Source: Actinopolyspora xinjiangensis | GTDB lineage: Bacteria > Actinomycetota > Actinomycetes > Mycobacteriales > Pseudonocardiaceae | Length of the DNA stretch: 64,000 nucleotides | Reading direction: 5' to 3' | NCBI RefSeq assembly: GCF_900104475.1 | Contig: NZ_FNJR01000002.1 | Span: 186,001 to 250,000, forward strand | Part shown: in pieces, positions 42,789-53,874 of the stretch | Numbering within the stretch: position 1 is the stretch's first letter | How the letters are laid out: every line of letters begins with the position of its first letter | Made by a program: the position numbers and the translations under genes | Notes under the pieces: model-generated | Seen by the model: only the letters and a program-made list of their open reading frames with translations | Databases searched by the model: none | Told to the model about the DNA's origin: nothing

Positions 42789-42923
42789 ATGCCGCAGCAC
42801 CGAACGCCCCCCAGGTGCCCCGTCTGCGGGATGCACTTCTGCATCTGTCCGGACAAGAGCGTCCGAACCGGCTGTTTCCTCGTCCGAACGGGTGGTGGGG
42901 CGCCGCGACGAACTCACCGCTGA
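42789..42923 (+). CDS. Cys-rich 44-residue protein
   Basis: A short ORF with an excellent ribosome site (GAGGAGAG ending seven bases before the ATG). The protein has Cys at positions 10, 13, 18, 20 and 29, in 'RCPVCGMHFCICPD', a zinc-ribbon-like CxxC...CxC arrangement, and a basic, Gly-rich end. It is too short to identify. The upstream frame that ends just before it is Arg-rich and doubtful. Small zinc-binding proteins of this type are known in actinomycete regulatory loci, but no function is assigned here. Confidence 0.5.
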   Translation: MPQHRTPPRCPVCGMHFCICPDKSVRTGCFLVRTGGGAPRRTHR

Positions 42924-43065
42924 GGCCGGTCGCCCGGAGAACGCCGCGAGCTCCTCCGGGGGAGAGGCCGGCCCGGAAGTCACCCGGGCAGGAACGCGAA
43001 CGGGGTCTTCCCGGAACCGGTCCGAGAAGACCCCGCGTCGTTGTTTCCCGCGTGAACTCCGCCCG

Positions 43066-44565
43066 TCAGCGCACCGCGTTCAGCGCGTCGACGATGCCCG
43101 CACCGTAGAAGCCGGCGCCGGTCCTGCCGCCACGGCACTTCGCGTCGTCCTCGCCGTCACCGTCGGTGTCATAGCTCTTGGGGCACGGCACGGTGTCGGC
43201 CTGCCAGCGCAGCGCCGCGTTCACCATCCGCGCGTTCCAGTGCGGGTGCTCCGCCCTGATCAGCGCGGCCACCCCGGCGACGTGCGGGGAGGCCATCGAG
43301 GTGCCCTGGTAGAAGCCGTACTCGCCGTCGGGCAGCGTGGACAGCACGGCGCCGTTGCCGGAGGGGGTGTCGGCGGTCTGCCTGCTGTCGCCACCCGGTG
43401 CGGCCACGTCCACCGAACCGATGCCGTAGTTCGAGTAGAACGACTTGCCCGATTCCGGACCCACGGCCGAGACGGTCACCGTGCCGGGCAGCTCACCGGG
43501 GAGCACCTGGCACCCGTTGCCCGTCCAGCGGTCCTCGGTGGGGCCGCCGTTGTTGGGGCTGTTGGTGTCGTGGATCCGCTTCGACAGGTTCCAGTTGCTG
43601 TTGCCCGCCGCGACGACGTTGAGCACGTCGTTGCCCCTGGCATAGGCCACCGCACGACGGACCGCCTCGGCGACGGCCGCCTGGTCGGGATCGCGCTGGC
43701 ACCACAGGTACCAGGGGTCGATGAAGTAGGAGCTGTTGGTCACGTCCACGCCGTGCTCGGCGGCCCACATGAACCCGCAGATCGCCGAACCGGGGTAGAT
43801 GAAGCCCTCGTCGTTGACGACCTTGATCGACACGAGTGTGGCGTTCGGGGCGACGCCGGAGATTCCCACCCCGTTGTTCGCGGCGGCGACCGTGCCCGCC
43901 ACGTGCGTACCGTGTCCGCTGTTCGTCGGAGCCCAGGCCTGCCGCGAGGGGTCGGGTGTGCCGTTCTCGGTGCAGCCCACCGAACGGCCGGCGTCCAGGT
44001 TGGCCGCCAGGTCGGGGTGGTCGGGGTCGATGCCCGAGTCGAGCACGCCCACGGTCACGCCCTCACCGCTGTCGGAGTTCTCGTGGGCCTCGTCGGCGTT
44101 GATCATCCGCATGTCCCACTGCTCGGCGGCGAGCGGCTCCTCACCGTCCTCGCTGGAGCGGGTCGCGGAGTCGGCTGCCAGGGTGCCCCGACGCTTCTCC
44201 AACGTCTCTGAGCCGGATTCACCGTTGTTCTCGGGGAGCTGTTCGGCGAGGTTGCGGCTCGCTCCGGCGGCCCGCACGCCGGGATCGCCGCGCACCTCCG
44301 AGGCGAACTCGGAGTCGCGCGAGGTGGCGAGCAGCACACCGATCTCGGGCCAGCTCTGCACGACCTCACCGTTCGCGGCCCGCACCGAGGCGGCGGTGCG
44401 TTCCAGCCCGCCGTGCTCGGGGCCCACGACGACGAAGTGCGCCGGATCGCCGGTCCCGGCGGAGTTCAGCGGTCCCGCGGCGGCCACGGCCGGGGCCAGC
44501 ATGGTCAGGGCCAGCGCGGAACCGATTGTCCGCAGTGGTTTGAGTCTCAGGGGTTTGGGTGACAC
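43066..44565 (-). CDS. Secreted subtilisin-like serine peptidase (S8)
   Basis: A 499-residue protease with a signal peptide (residues 1-30) and an N-terminal propeptide. The catalytic triad is visible: Asp176 in 'VGVLDSGIDPDHPD', His218 in 'NSGHGTHVAG' and Ser423 in 'GTSMASPHVAG', with the oxyanion Asn322 in 'AAGNSNW'. Four or more Cys residues suggest disulfides. The GTG at 44565 follows GGGAGG; longer upstream frames are not supported. It should degrade extracellular protein. It is divergent from fbiC. Confidence 0.95.
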   Translation of the reverse strand: MSPKPLRLKPLRTIGSALALTMLAPAVAAAGPLNSAGTGDPAHFVVVGPEHGGLERTAASVRAANGEVVQSWPEIGVLLATSRDSEFASEVRGDPGVRAAGASRNLAEQLPENNGESGSETLEKRRGTLAADSATRSSEDGEEPLAAEQWDMRMINADEAHENSDSGEGVTVGVLDSGIDPDHPDLAANLDAGRSVGCTENGTPDPSRQAWAPTNSGHGTHVAGTVAAANNGVGISGVAPNATLVSIKVVNDEGFIYPGSAICGFMWAAEHGVDVTNSSYFIDPWYLWCQRDPDQAAVAEAVRRAVAYARGNDVLNVVAAGNSNWNLSKRIHDTNSPNNGGPTEDRWTGNGCQVLPGELPGTVTVSAVGPESGKSFYSNYGIGSVDVAAPGGDSRQTADTPSGNGAVLSTLPDGEYGFYQGTSMASPHVAGVAALIRAEHPHWNARMVNAALRWQADTVPCPKSYDTDGDGEDDAKCRGGRTGAGFYGAGIVDALNAVR

Positions 44566-44736
44566 CGAGCCTCCCGAACGAGCAAAAAGGATCACTGAGT
44601 GTGGGAGTTTGCGCCCCGAACCGGCTAGCGGATAGGTCTTAATGGAGTAATCAACCGTTCTGCCGTGTGGTTGCTGTGACTCATCGCGCGTTCGCTTCGC
44701 TGTGTCGGTGCTCGCCGCGGGGTTACGGTTGTTGGC

Positions 44737-47322
44737 GTGTCGGTCGATCTCGAAGTACCGCCGCCCGAACCAGCTCCCAACGCCTCCGCCATGCGTCGTG
44801 CGCTGCGCAGGGCCACCGAAGGGGTGGCGCTGGACAGCACGGAGGCGGAAGTGTTGCTGCACGCTCGCGGTGAGGACCTGCGAACGCTGCTGGAAGCAGC
44901 GGGGAAAGTCCGCGACGCGCACCTGCGAGCGGAGGGACGGCTCGGCGTCGTCAGCTACAGCCGCAAGGTTTTCGTCCCGCTGACCCGACTGTGCCGGGAC
45001 CGGTGCCACTACTGCACCTTCGCCACCGTCCCGCACCGGGTCTCCGCGCCCTTCCTGGAGCAGGAGGAAGTGCTCGACATCGCCAGGCGGGGAGCGGCCG
45101 AGGGGTGTAAGGAGGCGCTGTTCACCCTCGGCGACCGGCCGGAGGAGCGCTGGTCGGCCGCTGCCGAGTGGCTGCACGAGCGCGGCTACTCCTCCACGGT
45201 GGACTACCTGCGTTCCTGCGCGATCGCGGTACTGGAGGAAACCGGCCTGCTGCCGCACCTCAACCCCGGCGTGCTCAGCTGGTCGGAACTGACCAGGTTG
45301 AAACCGGTGGCCCCCAGCATGGGCATGATGCTGGAGACCACCTCGGAGCGGTTGTGGAGCCGGCCCGGCAATCCGCACTACGCCAGTCCGGACAAGGAGC
45401 CCTCGGTGCGGCTCCGCGTGCTGGCCGACTCCGGGCGGGTGGGGGTTCCCTTCACCAGCGGCATTCTCATCGGCATCGGGGAGACCAAGGCGGAACGGGC
45501 CGACTCGCTGCTGGAGCTGCGCGCCAGCGCCAGGCAGTACGGCCACCTGCAGGAGATCATCGTGCAGAACTTCCGCGCCAAGCCGGACACGGCCATGCGC
45601 GGCATGCCGGACGCGGATCTGAACGAGCTCGCGGCCACCGTGGCCGTGGCGCGGCTGCTCATGCCCTCCGGAGTCAGCGTGCAGGCACCGCCGAACCTGG
45701 TGGGCGACGAGCACGCGCTGCTGCTGCGGGCCGGTATCGACGACTGGGGCGGGGTCTCACCCGTGACCCCGGACCACGTGAACCCGGAGCGCCCCTGGCC
45801 GAAGGTGGACGAACTGGCCGAGCAGACCGCTGCCGCCGGTTTCGAGCTGCGCCAGCGGTTGACCGCCTACCCGAAGTACGTGCGCGCCGGACTGGCGGGC
45901 GACAGCAGTGCCTGGCTCGATCCCAGGATCGCCGCCCACGTCGCGGCGCTGGCCGACTCCGAGGGTATGGCGGATCCGGACGCGTGGCCGGAGGGCCGGG
46001 AGTGGCAGGAGCCGGACGGCGGGCTCGAATCGGTCGGGCGCACCGACCTCAACAGCAGTATCGACACCGAGGGGCGCAACACCGAGCGCCGCGGTGACTT
46101 CGACAGCGTCTACGGCGACTGGGAGGAGCTGCGGGACCGGCTGCCCGCCACGGGGGCGCCGGAACGCCTGGACTCGGACGTGGCGGCGGGGCTGCGGCTG
46201 GCCGAGCAGGACCCGGCCGCCCTGCTCGATCCGGCCAACGGCGAGGCGGCGATGGCGCTGCTGACCTGTGACGGTGCGGCGCTGGACGAGATGGCGCGCC
46301 TCGCGGACGCGGTGCGGGCCGATGTGGTCGGTCAGGACGTCACCTACGTGGTCAACCGCAACATCAACTTCTCCAACGTCTGCTACGTGGGTTGCAGGTT
46401 CTGCGCCTTCGCGCAGCGGGAGCGCGACGCCGACGCCTTCCGGCTCTCGCCGGAGGACGTCGCCGATCGGGCCGAGGAGGCCCGGCGCGCCGGTGCGACC
46501 GAGGTCTGCATGCAGGGCGGCATCGACCCCCGGCTGCCGGTCGGCGCGTACGCGGACCTGGTGCGTGCGGTCAAGAATCGGGTGCCCGACATGCACGTGC
46601 ACGCGTTCAGTCCGATGGAGATAGTCAGCGCCGCCGCCAAGGCGGGGGTGAGCGTCGAGGAGTGGCTGACCGAGCTGCGCGACGCCGGGCTGGACACGAT
46701 CCCCGGCACGGCGGCCGAGATCCTCGACGACGACGTCCGGTGGGTGCTGACCAAGGGCAAGCTCCCCGCGTCCGAGTGGATCGACGTGATCAGCACGGCG
46801 CACCGGCTGGGCATCCGCTCCTCCTCGACCATGATGTACGGGCACGTCGACACGCCCGAGCACTGGCTGGGCCACCTGCGCACGCTGGCCGGTGTGCAGG
46901 ACACCGCGCGGGAGAACGGTGCCCTCGGGTTCACCGAGTTCGTCGCGCTGCCCTTCGTGCACCGCAACGCGCCCATCTACCTCGCGGGGCTGGCCCGTCC
47001 CGGTCCGACCCGCAGGGACAACCGGGCCGTGCACGCGATGGCGCGGTTGGCGCTGCACGGCCGGGTGGACAACGTGCAGTGCTCCTGGGTCAAGCTCGGG
47101 GACGAGGGCACCGTCGAGGTGCTGCGCGGTGGTGCCAACGACCTGGGCGGCACCCTGATGGAGGAGACCATCAGCAGGATGGCCGGCTCCGAGCACGGTT
47201 CGCAGCGGACCATCGAACAGCTGCACGAGGTTTCCCGGCATGCCGGGAGGCGGGCACGGCAGCGTGGCACCGATTACGGCCCCGTCCCCGTGATGTCGCT
47301 GGGGGTCTCGGCCCACGGCTGA
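44737..47322 (+). CDS. fbiC: Bifunctional FO synthase (CofG/CofH fusion)
   Basis: An 861-residue radical SAM enzyme that builds the 7,8-didemethyl-8-hydroxy-5-deazariboflavin (FO) core of coenzyme F420 from a tyrosine and a riboflavin precursor. The N-terminal CofG-type half has the cluster motif 'CRDRCHYC' near residue 87; the C-terminal CofH-type half has 'CYVGCRFC' near residue 549. Fused halves are typical of actinobacteria. The GTG at 44737 has a TACGGT element seven bases upstream and no ribosome site, so the transcript is probably leaderless. The remaining F420 genes are not in this window. Confidence 0.96.
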   Translation: MSVDLEVPPPEPAPNASAMRRALRRATEGVALDSTEAEVLLHARGEDLRTLLEAAGKVRDAHLRAEGRLGVVSYSRKVFVPLTRLCRDRCHYCTFATVPHRVSAPFLEQEEVLDIARRGAAEGCKEALFTLGDRPEERWSAAAEWLHERGYSSTVDYLRSCAIAVLEETGLLPHLNPGVLSWSELTRLKPVAPSMGMMLETTSERLWSRPGNPHYASPDKEPSVRLRVLADSGRVGVPFTSGILIGIGETKAERADSLLELRASARQYGHLQEIIVQNFRAKPDTAMRGMPDADLNELAATVAVARLLMPSGVSVQAPPNLVGDEHALLLRAGIDDWGGVSPVTPDHVNPERPWPKVDELAEQTAAAGFELRQRLTAYPKYVRAGLAGDSSAWLDPRIAAHVAALADSEGMADPDAWPEGREWQEPDGGLESVGRTDLNSSIDTEGRNTERRGDFDSVYGDWEELRDRLPATGAPERLDSDVAAGLRLAEQDPAALLDPANGEAAMALLTCDGAALDEMARLADAVRADVVGQDVTYVVNRNINFSNVCYVGCRFCAFAQRERDADAFRLSPEDVADRAEEARRAGATEVCMQGGIDPRLPVGAYADLVRAVKNRVPDMHVHAFSPMEIVSAAAKAGVSVEEWLTELRDAGLDTIPGTAAEILDDDVRWVLTKGKLPASEWIDVISTAHRLGIRSSSTMMYGHVDTPEHWLGHLRTLAGVQDTARENGALGFTEFVALPFVHRNAPIYLAGLARPGPTRRDNRAVHAMARLALHGRVDNVQCSWVKLGDEGTVEVLRGGANDLGGTLMEETISRMAGSEHGSQRTIEQLHEVSRHAGRRARQRGTDYGPVPVMSLGVSAHG

Positions 47323-47471
47323 CTCGCTCGGACCGGTTCGATCAGCTGAGGAAGTGAGCCCGGCGGAACCTCACACGGGGCGTCCGGCGAGGACCGCTCC
47401 GGTGTGGCGGGTGCCATTCGGGGTGCTGCCCTCGCGGGGTGACCCGTGAGTGGTGGTTTTCGGCACCGGGT

Positions 47472-49508
47472 TCACTCGCTCAGGTCGTAGACGGTGGTGC
47501 CGTTTACGGTCCGCGCCGGGTGGTTCCGCTCGACCCACTGGCCGATCCGGTCCGCCGTCCCGGTGGTGCCGCCGTCATCGCCCGTGGTCATGCCGCCCGC
47601 ACCGCCCAGGATCGAGGTCTCGACGTAGTAGTGGATTCGTCCGGAGTCGACCAGTTCCCGAAACCTCGTGAGGGTGGGGTAAGGATCGGTCCCGTTGAAA
47701 CCGCCGATCGCCATCACCGGTTCTCGGGTGGCCAGTTGGTATCCGGCGGCGTTGCTGGAGCCGGTGGTCGCGGCCACCCAAGTGTAGGAGTCCGCGTCCT
47801 CCAGCAGCAGTTCGCGCAGCCGCTCGCCCGGCGTGCTGATGCCGAACGCACCCCCACCGGGACCGCCACCCCCGCCGAAGCCACCGTCGCCGCCCGTCCG
47901 TCCCGGTCCGGCGGCGTTGTCACCTCCGCCGGAGCCCGGGCCGCCGGGTGCCGGGTTGTTGGCCGCGCCGTTGCCGAACGGTGCGCCGCCCCCACCGGGG
48001 GCGCCTCCGCCCCCGAAGCCGCCGGAACCACCGAGACCCGCCGCGGGCAGCACCCCGGTGTGCGGGGTGGCCGCGGTGGCCACCGAGTAGGAGGTGGGCA
48101 GCGTCAGACACGCCACCAGCGCGGCGGCCGCCGCCGACAGCGTCACGGCACGCGAGGTCCGGCTGGTCACCAGCAACAGGCAGGCGGCCGCGAACCCGAG
48201 GAGGAGCACCGCCGGGACCAGCCACTGGTGCTGGGCCGTGTTCTCCCGCAGCAACAGCACCCCGCTGATCACCGTGACGAGCACGGTTCCGGCCATGGTG
48301 ACCCGCGCCCTCGGGTCCGTGCGGGCCCGCCAGAGCACGGTGCCGCCGATTCCGACGAGTGCGGCGACGGCCGGGGAGAGCGCCACGGTGTAGTAGGAGT
48401 GGATGATGCCGCTGGCGTAGCTGAAGATCGCTCCGGTCAGCACCAGCCAGCCGCCCCACAGCAGCAGGTTCACGCGGATCGCGTCGGTGCGCGGCGCACG
48501 GCGGGTCATCCGGAGTCCGGCGACCAGCAGGATCAGCGCCGCCGGGAGCAGCCAGCCGATCTGATCGCCCATCTCGGGGCCCAGCAGCCGGTTCCAGCCC
48601 ATGTCCGAGTCGGTGTTGCCCAGGCCACCGGTCTCCTCCCCGGTCAGTCTTCCGAGGCCGTTGTAGCCGATGGTCAGTTCCCACAGGCTGTCGTGCCGCG
48701 AGCCCCCGACGTAGGGGCGGTTCGAGCTGGGCCAGAACTCGACGAGCGCCACGTACCAACCGGCCGAGGCCAGCACGCTCAGCCCCGCCGTCGCCAGGTG
48801 CGAGAGGCGCTTGGACCACTGGGCGGGGGCCGCGAGGAAGTACACGGCCGCGAAGACCGGCAGCACCACGAACGCCTGCAACATCTTGGTCAGGAAACCG
48901 AGACCCACGGCGACACCCGCCAGCGAGAGCCAGCGCGGACTCGCACGTTCGGTGGCGCGCACCACGCAGTAGGCGGCCGCCACCAGCAGCAGCACCAGCA
49001 GGGCGTCCGGGTTGTTGAAGCGGAACATCAGCACCACCACCGGCGTCAGCAGCTGCACCGCGCCGGCCAGCAGCCCAGCGAGCGGGCCCGCGCAGCGGCG
49101 CACGGTGGCGTGGAGCAGCCCCACCGTCAGCACTCCGGCCAGCGCCTGCGGCAACAGGACGCTCCACGGACTCAGCCCGAAGATCCTGGCCGAGAGCACC
49201 ATCACCCACAGGGCGGCGGGTGGTTTGTCCACGGTGATCGCGTTGGCCGCGTCGCTGGACCCGAACAGCCACGCCTGCCAGCTCCGGGTGCCTGCCTGCA
49301 CGGCGGCCGAGTAGAAGCCGTTGGCCCAGTCCGAGGCACCCAGACCGAGTGAGTAGAGCAGGGCCGCCGCCAACAGCAGGAGCAGCAGCGTCGGGCGTGC
49401 CCACACCGGGTCCGAGGATCGGCCGCGCAGCGCTCGCCGCAGCGGTGATCGCCGGGGTGTCTCGGTCCGGTGCGGAACGGGGGATCGTCCTGCCACGAGT
49501 GCGTCCAT
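47472..49508 (-). CDS. GT39-type membrane glycosyltransferase
   Basis: A 678-residue protein of the GT39/ArnT-like mannosyltransferase family. About 11 to 13 membrane helices follow a loop with acidic residues ('SDWANGFYSAAVQAG') and 'ANAITVDKPPAALWV' near residue 85. A long Gly/Pro-rich stretch near 505-580 ('GFGGGGAPGGGGAP') links to a C-terminal soluble domain with 'DSYTWVAATTGSSNAAGYQL' and 'MAIGGFNGTDPYPTL'. It should transfer a sugar from a lipid donor to a cell-surface acceptor. The ATG at 49508 has a weak ribosome site. It is divergent from the DUF5666-like gene. Confidence 0.9.
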   Translation of the reverse strand: MDALVAGRSPVPHRTETPRRSPLRRALRGRSSDPVWARPTLLLLLLAAALLYSLGLGASDWANGFYSAAVQAGTRSWQAWLFGSSDAANAITVDKPPAALWVMVLSARIFGLSPWSVLLPQALAGVLTVGLLHATVRRCAGPLAGLLAGAVQLLTPVVVLMFRFNNPDALLVLLLVAAAYCVVRATERASPRWLSLAGVAVGLGFLTKMLQAFVVLPVFAAVYFLAAPAQWSKRLSHLATAGLSVLASAGWYVALVEFWPSSNRPYVGGSRHDSLWELTIGYNGLGRLTGEETGGLGNTDSDMGWNRLLGPEMGDQIGWLLPAALILLVAGLRMTRRAPRTDAIRVNLLLWGGWLVLTGAIFSYASGIIHSYYTVALSPAVAALVGIGGTVLWRARTDPRARVTMAGTVLVTVISGVLLLRENTAQHQWLVPAVLLLGFAAACLLLVTSRTSRAVTLSAAAAALVACLTLPTSYSVATAATPHTGVLPAAGLGGSGGFGGGGAPGGGGAPFGNGAANNPAPGGPGSGGGDNAAGPGRTGGDGGFGGGGGPGGGAFGISTPGERLRELLLEDADSYTWVAATTGSSNAAGYQLATREPVMAIGGFNGTDPYPTLTRFRELVDSGRIHYYVETSILGGAGGMTTGDDGGTTGTADRIGQWVERNHPARTVNGTTVYDLSE

Positions 49509-49693
49509 CGCGATCGAGCCTGGCACCGCGACCTTACGAGAGTGCGAGTGTTTCCTTGGTGTTCGCCGAGTATCGCCCCCCGCCTTCCCCGGTTCCCGGT
49601 GAACTCTCACTCGGCTCACGGCAGTTGCCCAGTCCCGCACGGCAGGGTGGGACCCACGGTTGCCTGACCAGTCGTCGTGAGTTGGAGCAGCGG

Positions 49694-50371
49694 ATGACCG
49701 AGAGCGCCGAGACGGACGGACGAGATCGGGACGCGGTCCCGGAACCCCCGCGTCGTACCGAGGGGCCCGTGCGGTGGGGGCCGCGTCGCACGCTTGCCGT
49801 GGTCGCGATCGCTCTCGCGGTCGGGGTGGCGGGCAGTGTTTCGGTCACCGCGATCACTTCCGGGGCCGGTTCCGAGCGGACTGGCGGTCCCGGTGGTGGT
49901 GCTCCCGGGGTCGGCGGCGGTGGTGGGTTCGGGGGAATGGGGCAACCGGGTGGGGCGGGGAGCACCTCGGTGCTGTCCGACGCGCTGCACGGTGAGTTCA
50001 CCGTCGAGACCGAGCAGGGCACCTACCGCACGAAGCGGCTGCAACGCGGCACGCTCACCGCCGTCGGGGACACGAGCGTCACGGTGCGAAGCGGTGACGA
50101 CTACCGGCGTGAGTACGCCGTGAACTCCGAAACGGTCGTGGACGGTGGCCGGAGCACGCTCGACGAGCTGGATCGGGGGCTGACCGTCACGGTCGTCGCG
50201 ACGTTGTTGGGCGGCGACGTGACGGCCACCACGATCAGTGCTCAGCAGTCCGGGAGCGGTTCGGGGGACAGCACCGGAAGTGACGGCTTTCCCGTTCGGG
50301 GCGGGAACAGCGGTCGGAATGGTGATTCCGGCGCTTCCGGAACCGGCAGCGGTGGCTCGGCCGACAACTGA
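49694..50371 (+). CDS. Membrane-anchored DUF5666-like protein with Gly-rich linkers
   Basis: A 225-residue protein. One membrane helix (residues about 33-54) follows a cytoplasmic N-terminus and precedes a Gly-rich stretch ('GGPGGGAPGVGGGGGFGGMG'). The central 80 residues form a beta-rich domain ('KRLQRGTLTAVGDTSVTVRS', 'REYAVNSETVVDGGRS', 'LDELDRGLTVTVVATLLGGD', 'VTATTI'), similar to DUF5666 domains. The tail is again Ser/Gly/Asn-rich. The ATG at 49694 follows GGAG. Its Gly-rich linkers resemble that of the divergent GT39 gene product. A terminator follows at 50407. Confidence 0.75.
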   Translation: MTESAETDGRDRDAVPEPPRRTEGPVRWGPRRTLAVVAIALAVGVAGSVSVTAITSGAGSERTGGPGGGAPGVGGGGGFGGMGQPGGAGSTSVLSDALHGEFTVETEQGTYRTKRLQRGTLTAVGDTSVTVRSGDDYRREYAVNSETVVDGGRSTLDELDRGLTVTVVATLLGGDVTATTISAQQSGSGSGDSTGSDGFPVRGGNSGRNGDSGASGTGSGGSADN

Positions 50372-50406
50372 CGGTTTTCGGGGACGCTTCGTGCGAAGCG
50401 CGATTT

Positions 50407-50443
50407 CCGCCCATCCCGTTCCTCGGGGTGGGCGGATTTTTCG
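50407..50443 (+). terminator. Intrinsic terminator after the DUF5666-like gene
   Basis: An 11-bp stem with one mismatch, 50407-50417 with 50425-50435, and ATTTTTCG after it. It starts 35 bp past the stop codon. A smaller hairpin, GCTTC/GAAGC, precedes it at 50386-50399. Confidence 0.8.
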
Positions 50444-50514
50444 TCGATCTTCCGGCGGAGTGGTGCACTCACTCGGTAGGGTGATCAATCGACTGTCGCC
50501 GATGGGAGGTGAGT

Positions 50515-51027
50515 ATGGGGTTGTTCGACGGGTTCACCGGTACCAAGCGGCCCGAGAAGGGGGTTCAGCCGCTTTCCTCGCAGGAGGTCTACCAGGCGCT
50601 CATGGCGGTCAACCGGCCCGAAGCCTCCTTCGTGGTGCGGGACGGGCGGCCCGATGGGGTCGATCTGGTGTGCGAGTGGCGGGTCATGAACCCGTACTGG
50701 TACGAGCACTTCAGGATATTCAGCGAGCGGGAATTCTACAGCATCCTGATGCGATTCGATCCGGAGAGGAAAGAAATGCGCTCCACCGATCACAAGTGGA
50801 CGATCGACTGGGTTCGTGGGGTGCCACAGGTCGTGCACGGCGCCGAGTTCGAGCGGGGCCAGGCCAAAAACGTAAAATCCGTGTGGGCACTGAGGAAAGA
50901 TGAGGACGGAAAGCGGCGATGGGAACGTCAGGCTACCTTTTCGACCTCGGAGATGAAGAATCCTCTCCGAAAAGCTGTCACCGGCTGTGGCTGGACCTGG
51001 CGCGGTGTGAGCTTCGGTAAGGTTTGA
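50515..51027 (+). CDS. Hypothetical protein
   Basis: A 170-residue soluble protein, starting 'MGLFDGFTGTKRP'. Residues about 25-165 form one compact domain of mixed alpha/beta character with many aromatic residues ('NPYWYEHFRIFSEREFYSIL', 'WTIDWVRGVPQVVHGAEFER', 'GCGWTWRGVSFGK'). No family is recognised. The ATG at 50515 is preceded by GGGAGGTG; a GTG two codons earlier is inside that site. Codons in the second half are somewhat AT-richer than in the neighbours. Confidence 0.75.
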   Translation: MGLFDGFTGTKRPEKGVQPLSSQEVYQALMAVNRPEASFVVRDGRPDGVDLVCEWRVMNPYWYEHFRIFSEREFYSILMRFDPERKEMRSTDHKWTIDWVRGVPQVVHGAEFERGQAKNVKSVWALRKDEDGKRRWERQATFSTSEMKNPLRKAVTGCGWTWRGVSFGKV

Positions 51028-51346
51028 GCCGTCGTCCTCCCCGGCCTGTGGAGCCGGGGCCCGTGGCACGCAACCCCTTCGGTGCCCGGCGCGTCTCCCG
51101 AGGCGAGCCGAGGACTCGGACCGGAGCGGTGCTCAGCTTCGCGTTCGGTTTCCGTGCGGCCCCGTTGTCGCCGTCCGTGTGACACCCAATACGCTCTTCG
51201 CCGTCACCGCACGACCGGTCGAGCGTTGTCGGTACCGGACGCGGCCCGGCGGGGAAGCCGGAGGCTCGCTCCGTCGTGTGACGGCGCGGAACGTGCGGTG
51301 GTCACGTGGCGACCAGGATCGAAGTCCAACCAGAAAGGCACGACTC
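51028..51346. other. Gap with a weak terminator
   Basis: About 320 bases without a gene. CCCCGGC/GCCGGGG at 51039-51059 forms a 7-bp hairpin 12 bp after the preceding stop codon and may end that transcript; it has no U tract. Confidence 0.4.
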
Positions 51347-51592
51347 GTGCGTAGACGTATGGGGCGCGCAGGTGCGTGGCTGTCGATGCTCGCGATGATG
51401 CTGTTGACGACCGGGGTCCAGGCCCAGGCGGCCACCGGGGCGGCGCAGCTACGGGCGCAGGCCACGCCGCTGGACGCGTTCAGCACTCCCGTGGGAGTGG
51501 GAGCGATCGTGTTCGGGGTGCTCGGGATGATCGCCGGAACACTGCGGCGCAAGAAGGCCCCGGTGCAGCCGGAGAACCAGCGGCGGAGCTGA
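51347..51592 (+). CDS. Small exported membrane-anchored protein
   Basis: An 81-residue protein. The first 33 residues have the form of a signal peptide (a basic start, 'AWLSMLAMMLLTTGVQAQA'). A short mature part precedes a second hydrophobic segment near residues 47-66 ('GVGAIVFGVLGMIAGTLRRK') and a basic, Gln-rich tail, so the C-terminus would face the cytoplasm. The GTG at 51347 follows AAAGG. No family is recognised; two-helix proteins of this kind are common near cell-envelope genes. Confidence 0.7.
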   Translation: MRRRMGRAGAWLSMLAMMLLTTGVQAQAATGAAQLRAQATPLDAFSTPVGVGAIVFGVLGMIAGTLRRKKAPVQPENQRRS

Positions 51593-52744
<1,152 letters not shown>

Positions 52745-52803
52745 ACTGATCCTTTCGGGGTAGCCTGCTGCCACTGACGAGCGAGCGGCGGAGGTGTGAG
52801 CAG

Positions 52804-53841
52804 GTGGCCGACCGCAGTCAACCGGCACGCACCGCGCGCGAGCGGCCGAGCCCCGGCAGGTTCGAGCTGCTCCGGGCGCGTTATCCCCGGTTGGACCGGC
52901 TGGTTCGCGCGGCGGGGCGCTACCAGAGCAACTACGGCGACTACTACGCCGCGGCCATCACCTACTTCAGCGTGCTCGCGCTCGTGCCGCTGCTGATGAT
53001 CCTGTTCGCCGCGGCCGGGTTCGTGCTCGCCAGCAACCCCGACCTGCTGCAGCGGCTCCAGTCCGCCATCGCCGAGGCCGTGCCCAGCCCGCAGCTGAGC
53101 GAGCTGATCAACGGCGTCGTGGACGAGGCCATCGAACAGGCCGGGACCGTCGGGATCATCGGGCTGTTGGCGGCGCTCTACTCCGGCCTGGGGTGGATGA
53201 CCAACCTGCGCGAGGCGCTCACCGCCCAGTGGGGCCAGGGGCCGACCACGCTGTCCTTCGTCCGACGCACCTTCGCGGACCTGCTCGCGCTGGTCGGGCT
53301 CGGACTGGCGATGGCGGTCTCGTTCGGTATCAGCGCGCTCGGCGGCGGTGTCGGCAGGATGCTGTTCCGGCTGGCCGGTTTCGGCGACAACGCCGGGGCC
53401 GACGTCGCGCTGTGGCTGTTGAGCCTGCTGCTGTCGCTGGCGGCGAGCTGGCTCGTTTTCCTGTGGGTGCTGGCCCGGCTGCCCAGGCGGCCCGTGACGC
53501 CGCGCAGCGCGGTGTGGGGCGCGCTGTTCGCGGCGGTGGGGTTCGAGGTCCTCAAGCAGGTCGGTGTGGTGTACCTGAACAGTCTGAGCTCCTCACCGGC
53601 CGCGGCGGCTTTCGGGCCCATCCTGGGGTTGCTCGTCTTCGCCTACCTGACCTCCAGGTTCCTGCTGTTCGTCACCGCCTGGACGGCTTCGGCCAGCGAG
53701 AACCAGCCCGTCGCGGAGGTGGAGCCACCGCCGCCCGCCGTGATCCGCCCCGTGGTGCCCGCCCGGCGCGGGGCGGGCGCGGTGCTCGGCGTGTTCGGTC
53801 TCGGCACGCTGCTCGGGTGGTTGGTGCGCGGACGGCGCTGA
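52804..53841 (+). CDS. yhjD: YihY/BrkB-type membrane protein (YhjD)
   Basis: A 345-residue protein of the YihY family (inner membrane protein YhjD). Six or seven helices are predicted. The conserved region 'NYGDYYAAAITYFSVLALVP' near residue 40 and 'YSGLGWMTNLREALTAQWG' near residue 130 match the family. The last 60 residues are Pro/Arg-rich with one final helix. The GTG at 52804 follows GGAGGTGTGAGCAG. Its exact role is unknown; it used to be called BrkB/RNase BN and is now regarded as an envelope protein. Confidence 0.93.
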   Translation: MADRSQPARTARERPSPGRFELLRARYPRLDRLVRAAGRYQSNYGDYYAAAITYFSVLALVPLLMILFAAAGFVLASNPDLLQRLQSAIAEAVPSPQLSELINGVVDEAIEQAGTVGIIGLLAALYSGLGWMTNLREALTAQWGQGPTTLSFVRRTFADLLALVGLGLAMAVSFGISALGGGVGRMLFRLAGFGDNAGADVALWLLSLLLSLAASWLVFLWVLARLPRRPVTPRSAVWGALFAAVGFEVLKQVGVVYLNSLSSSPAAAAFGPILGLLVFAYLTSRFLLFVTAWTASASENQPVAEVEPPPPAVIRPVVPARRGAGAVLGVFGLGTLLGWLVRGRR

Positions 53842-53874
53842 GACGGGTACGCGGCGTGGGAGGGCGCGGTTCCG

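Larger units (their letters stand above)
42013..43065. other. Gap with a gene relic and one small ORF
   Basis: About 1.05 kb between the secreted protein and the subtilase. It contains the exonuclease III fragment at 42270 and the Cys-rich small ORF at 42789, both listed separately. The remaining sequence shows only Arg/Pro-rich open frames. Confidence 0.6.

Noticed and set aside
47820-48060. GC-rich repetitive stretch in the GT39 gene
   Set aside because: It encodes a Gly/Pro-rich linker in frame; the units are irregular.
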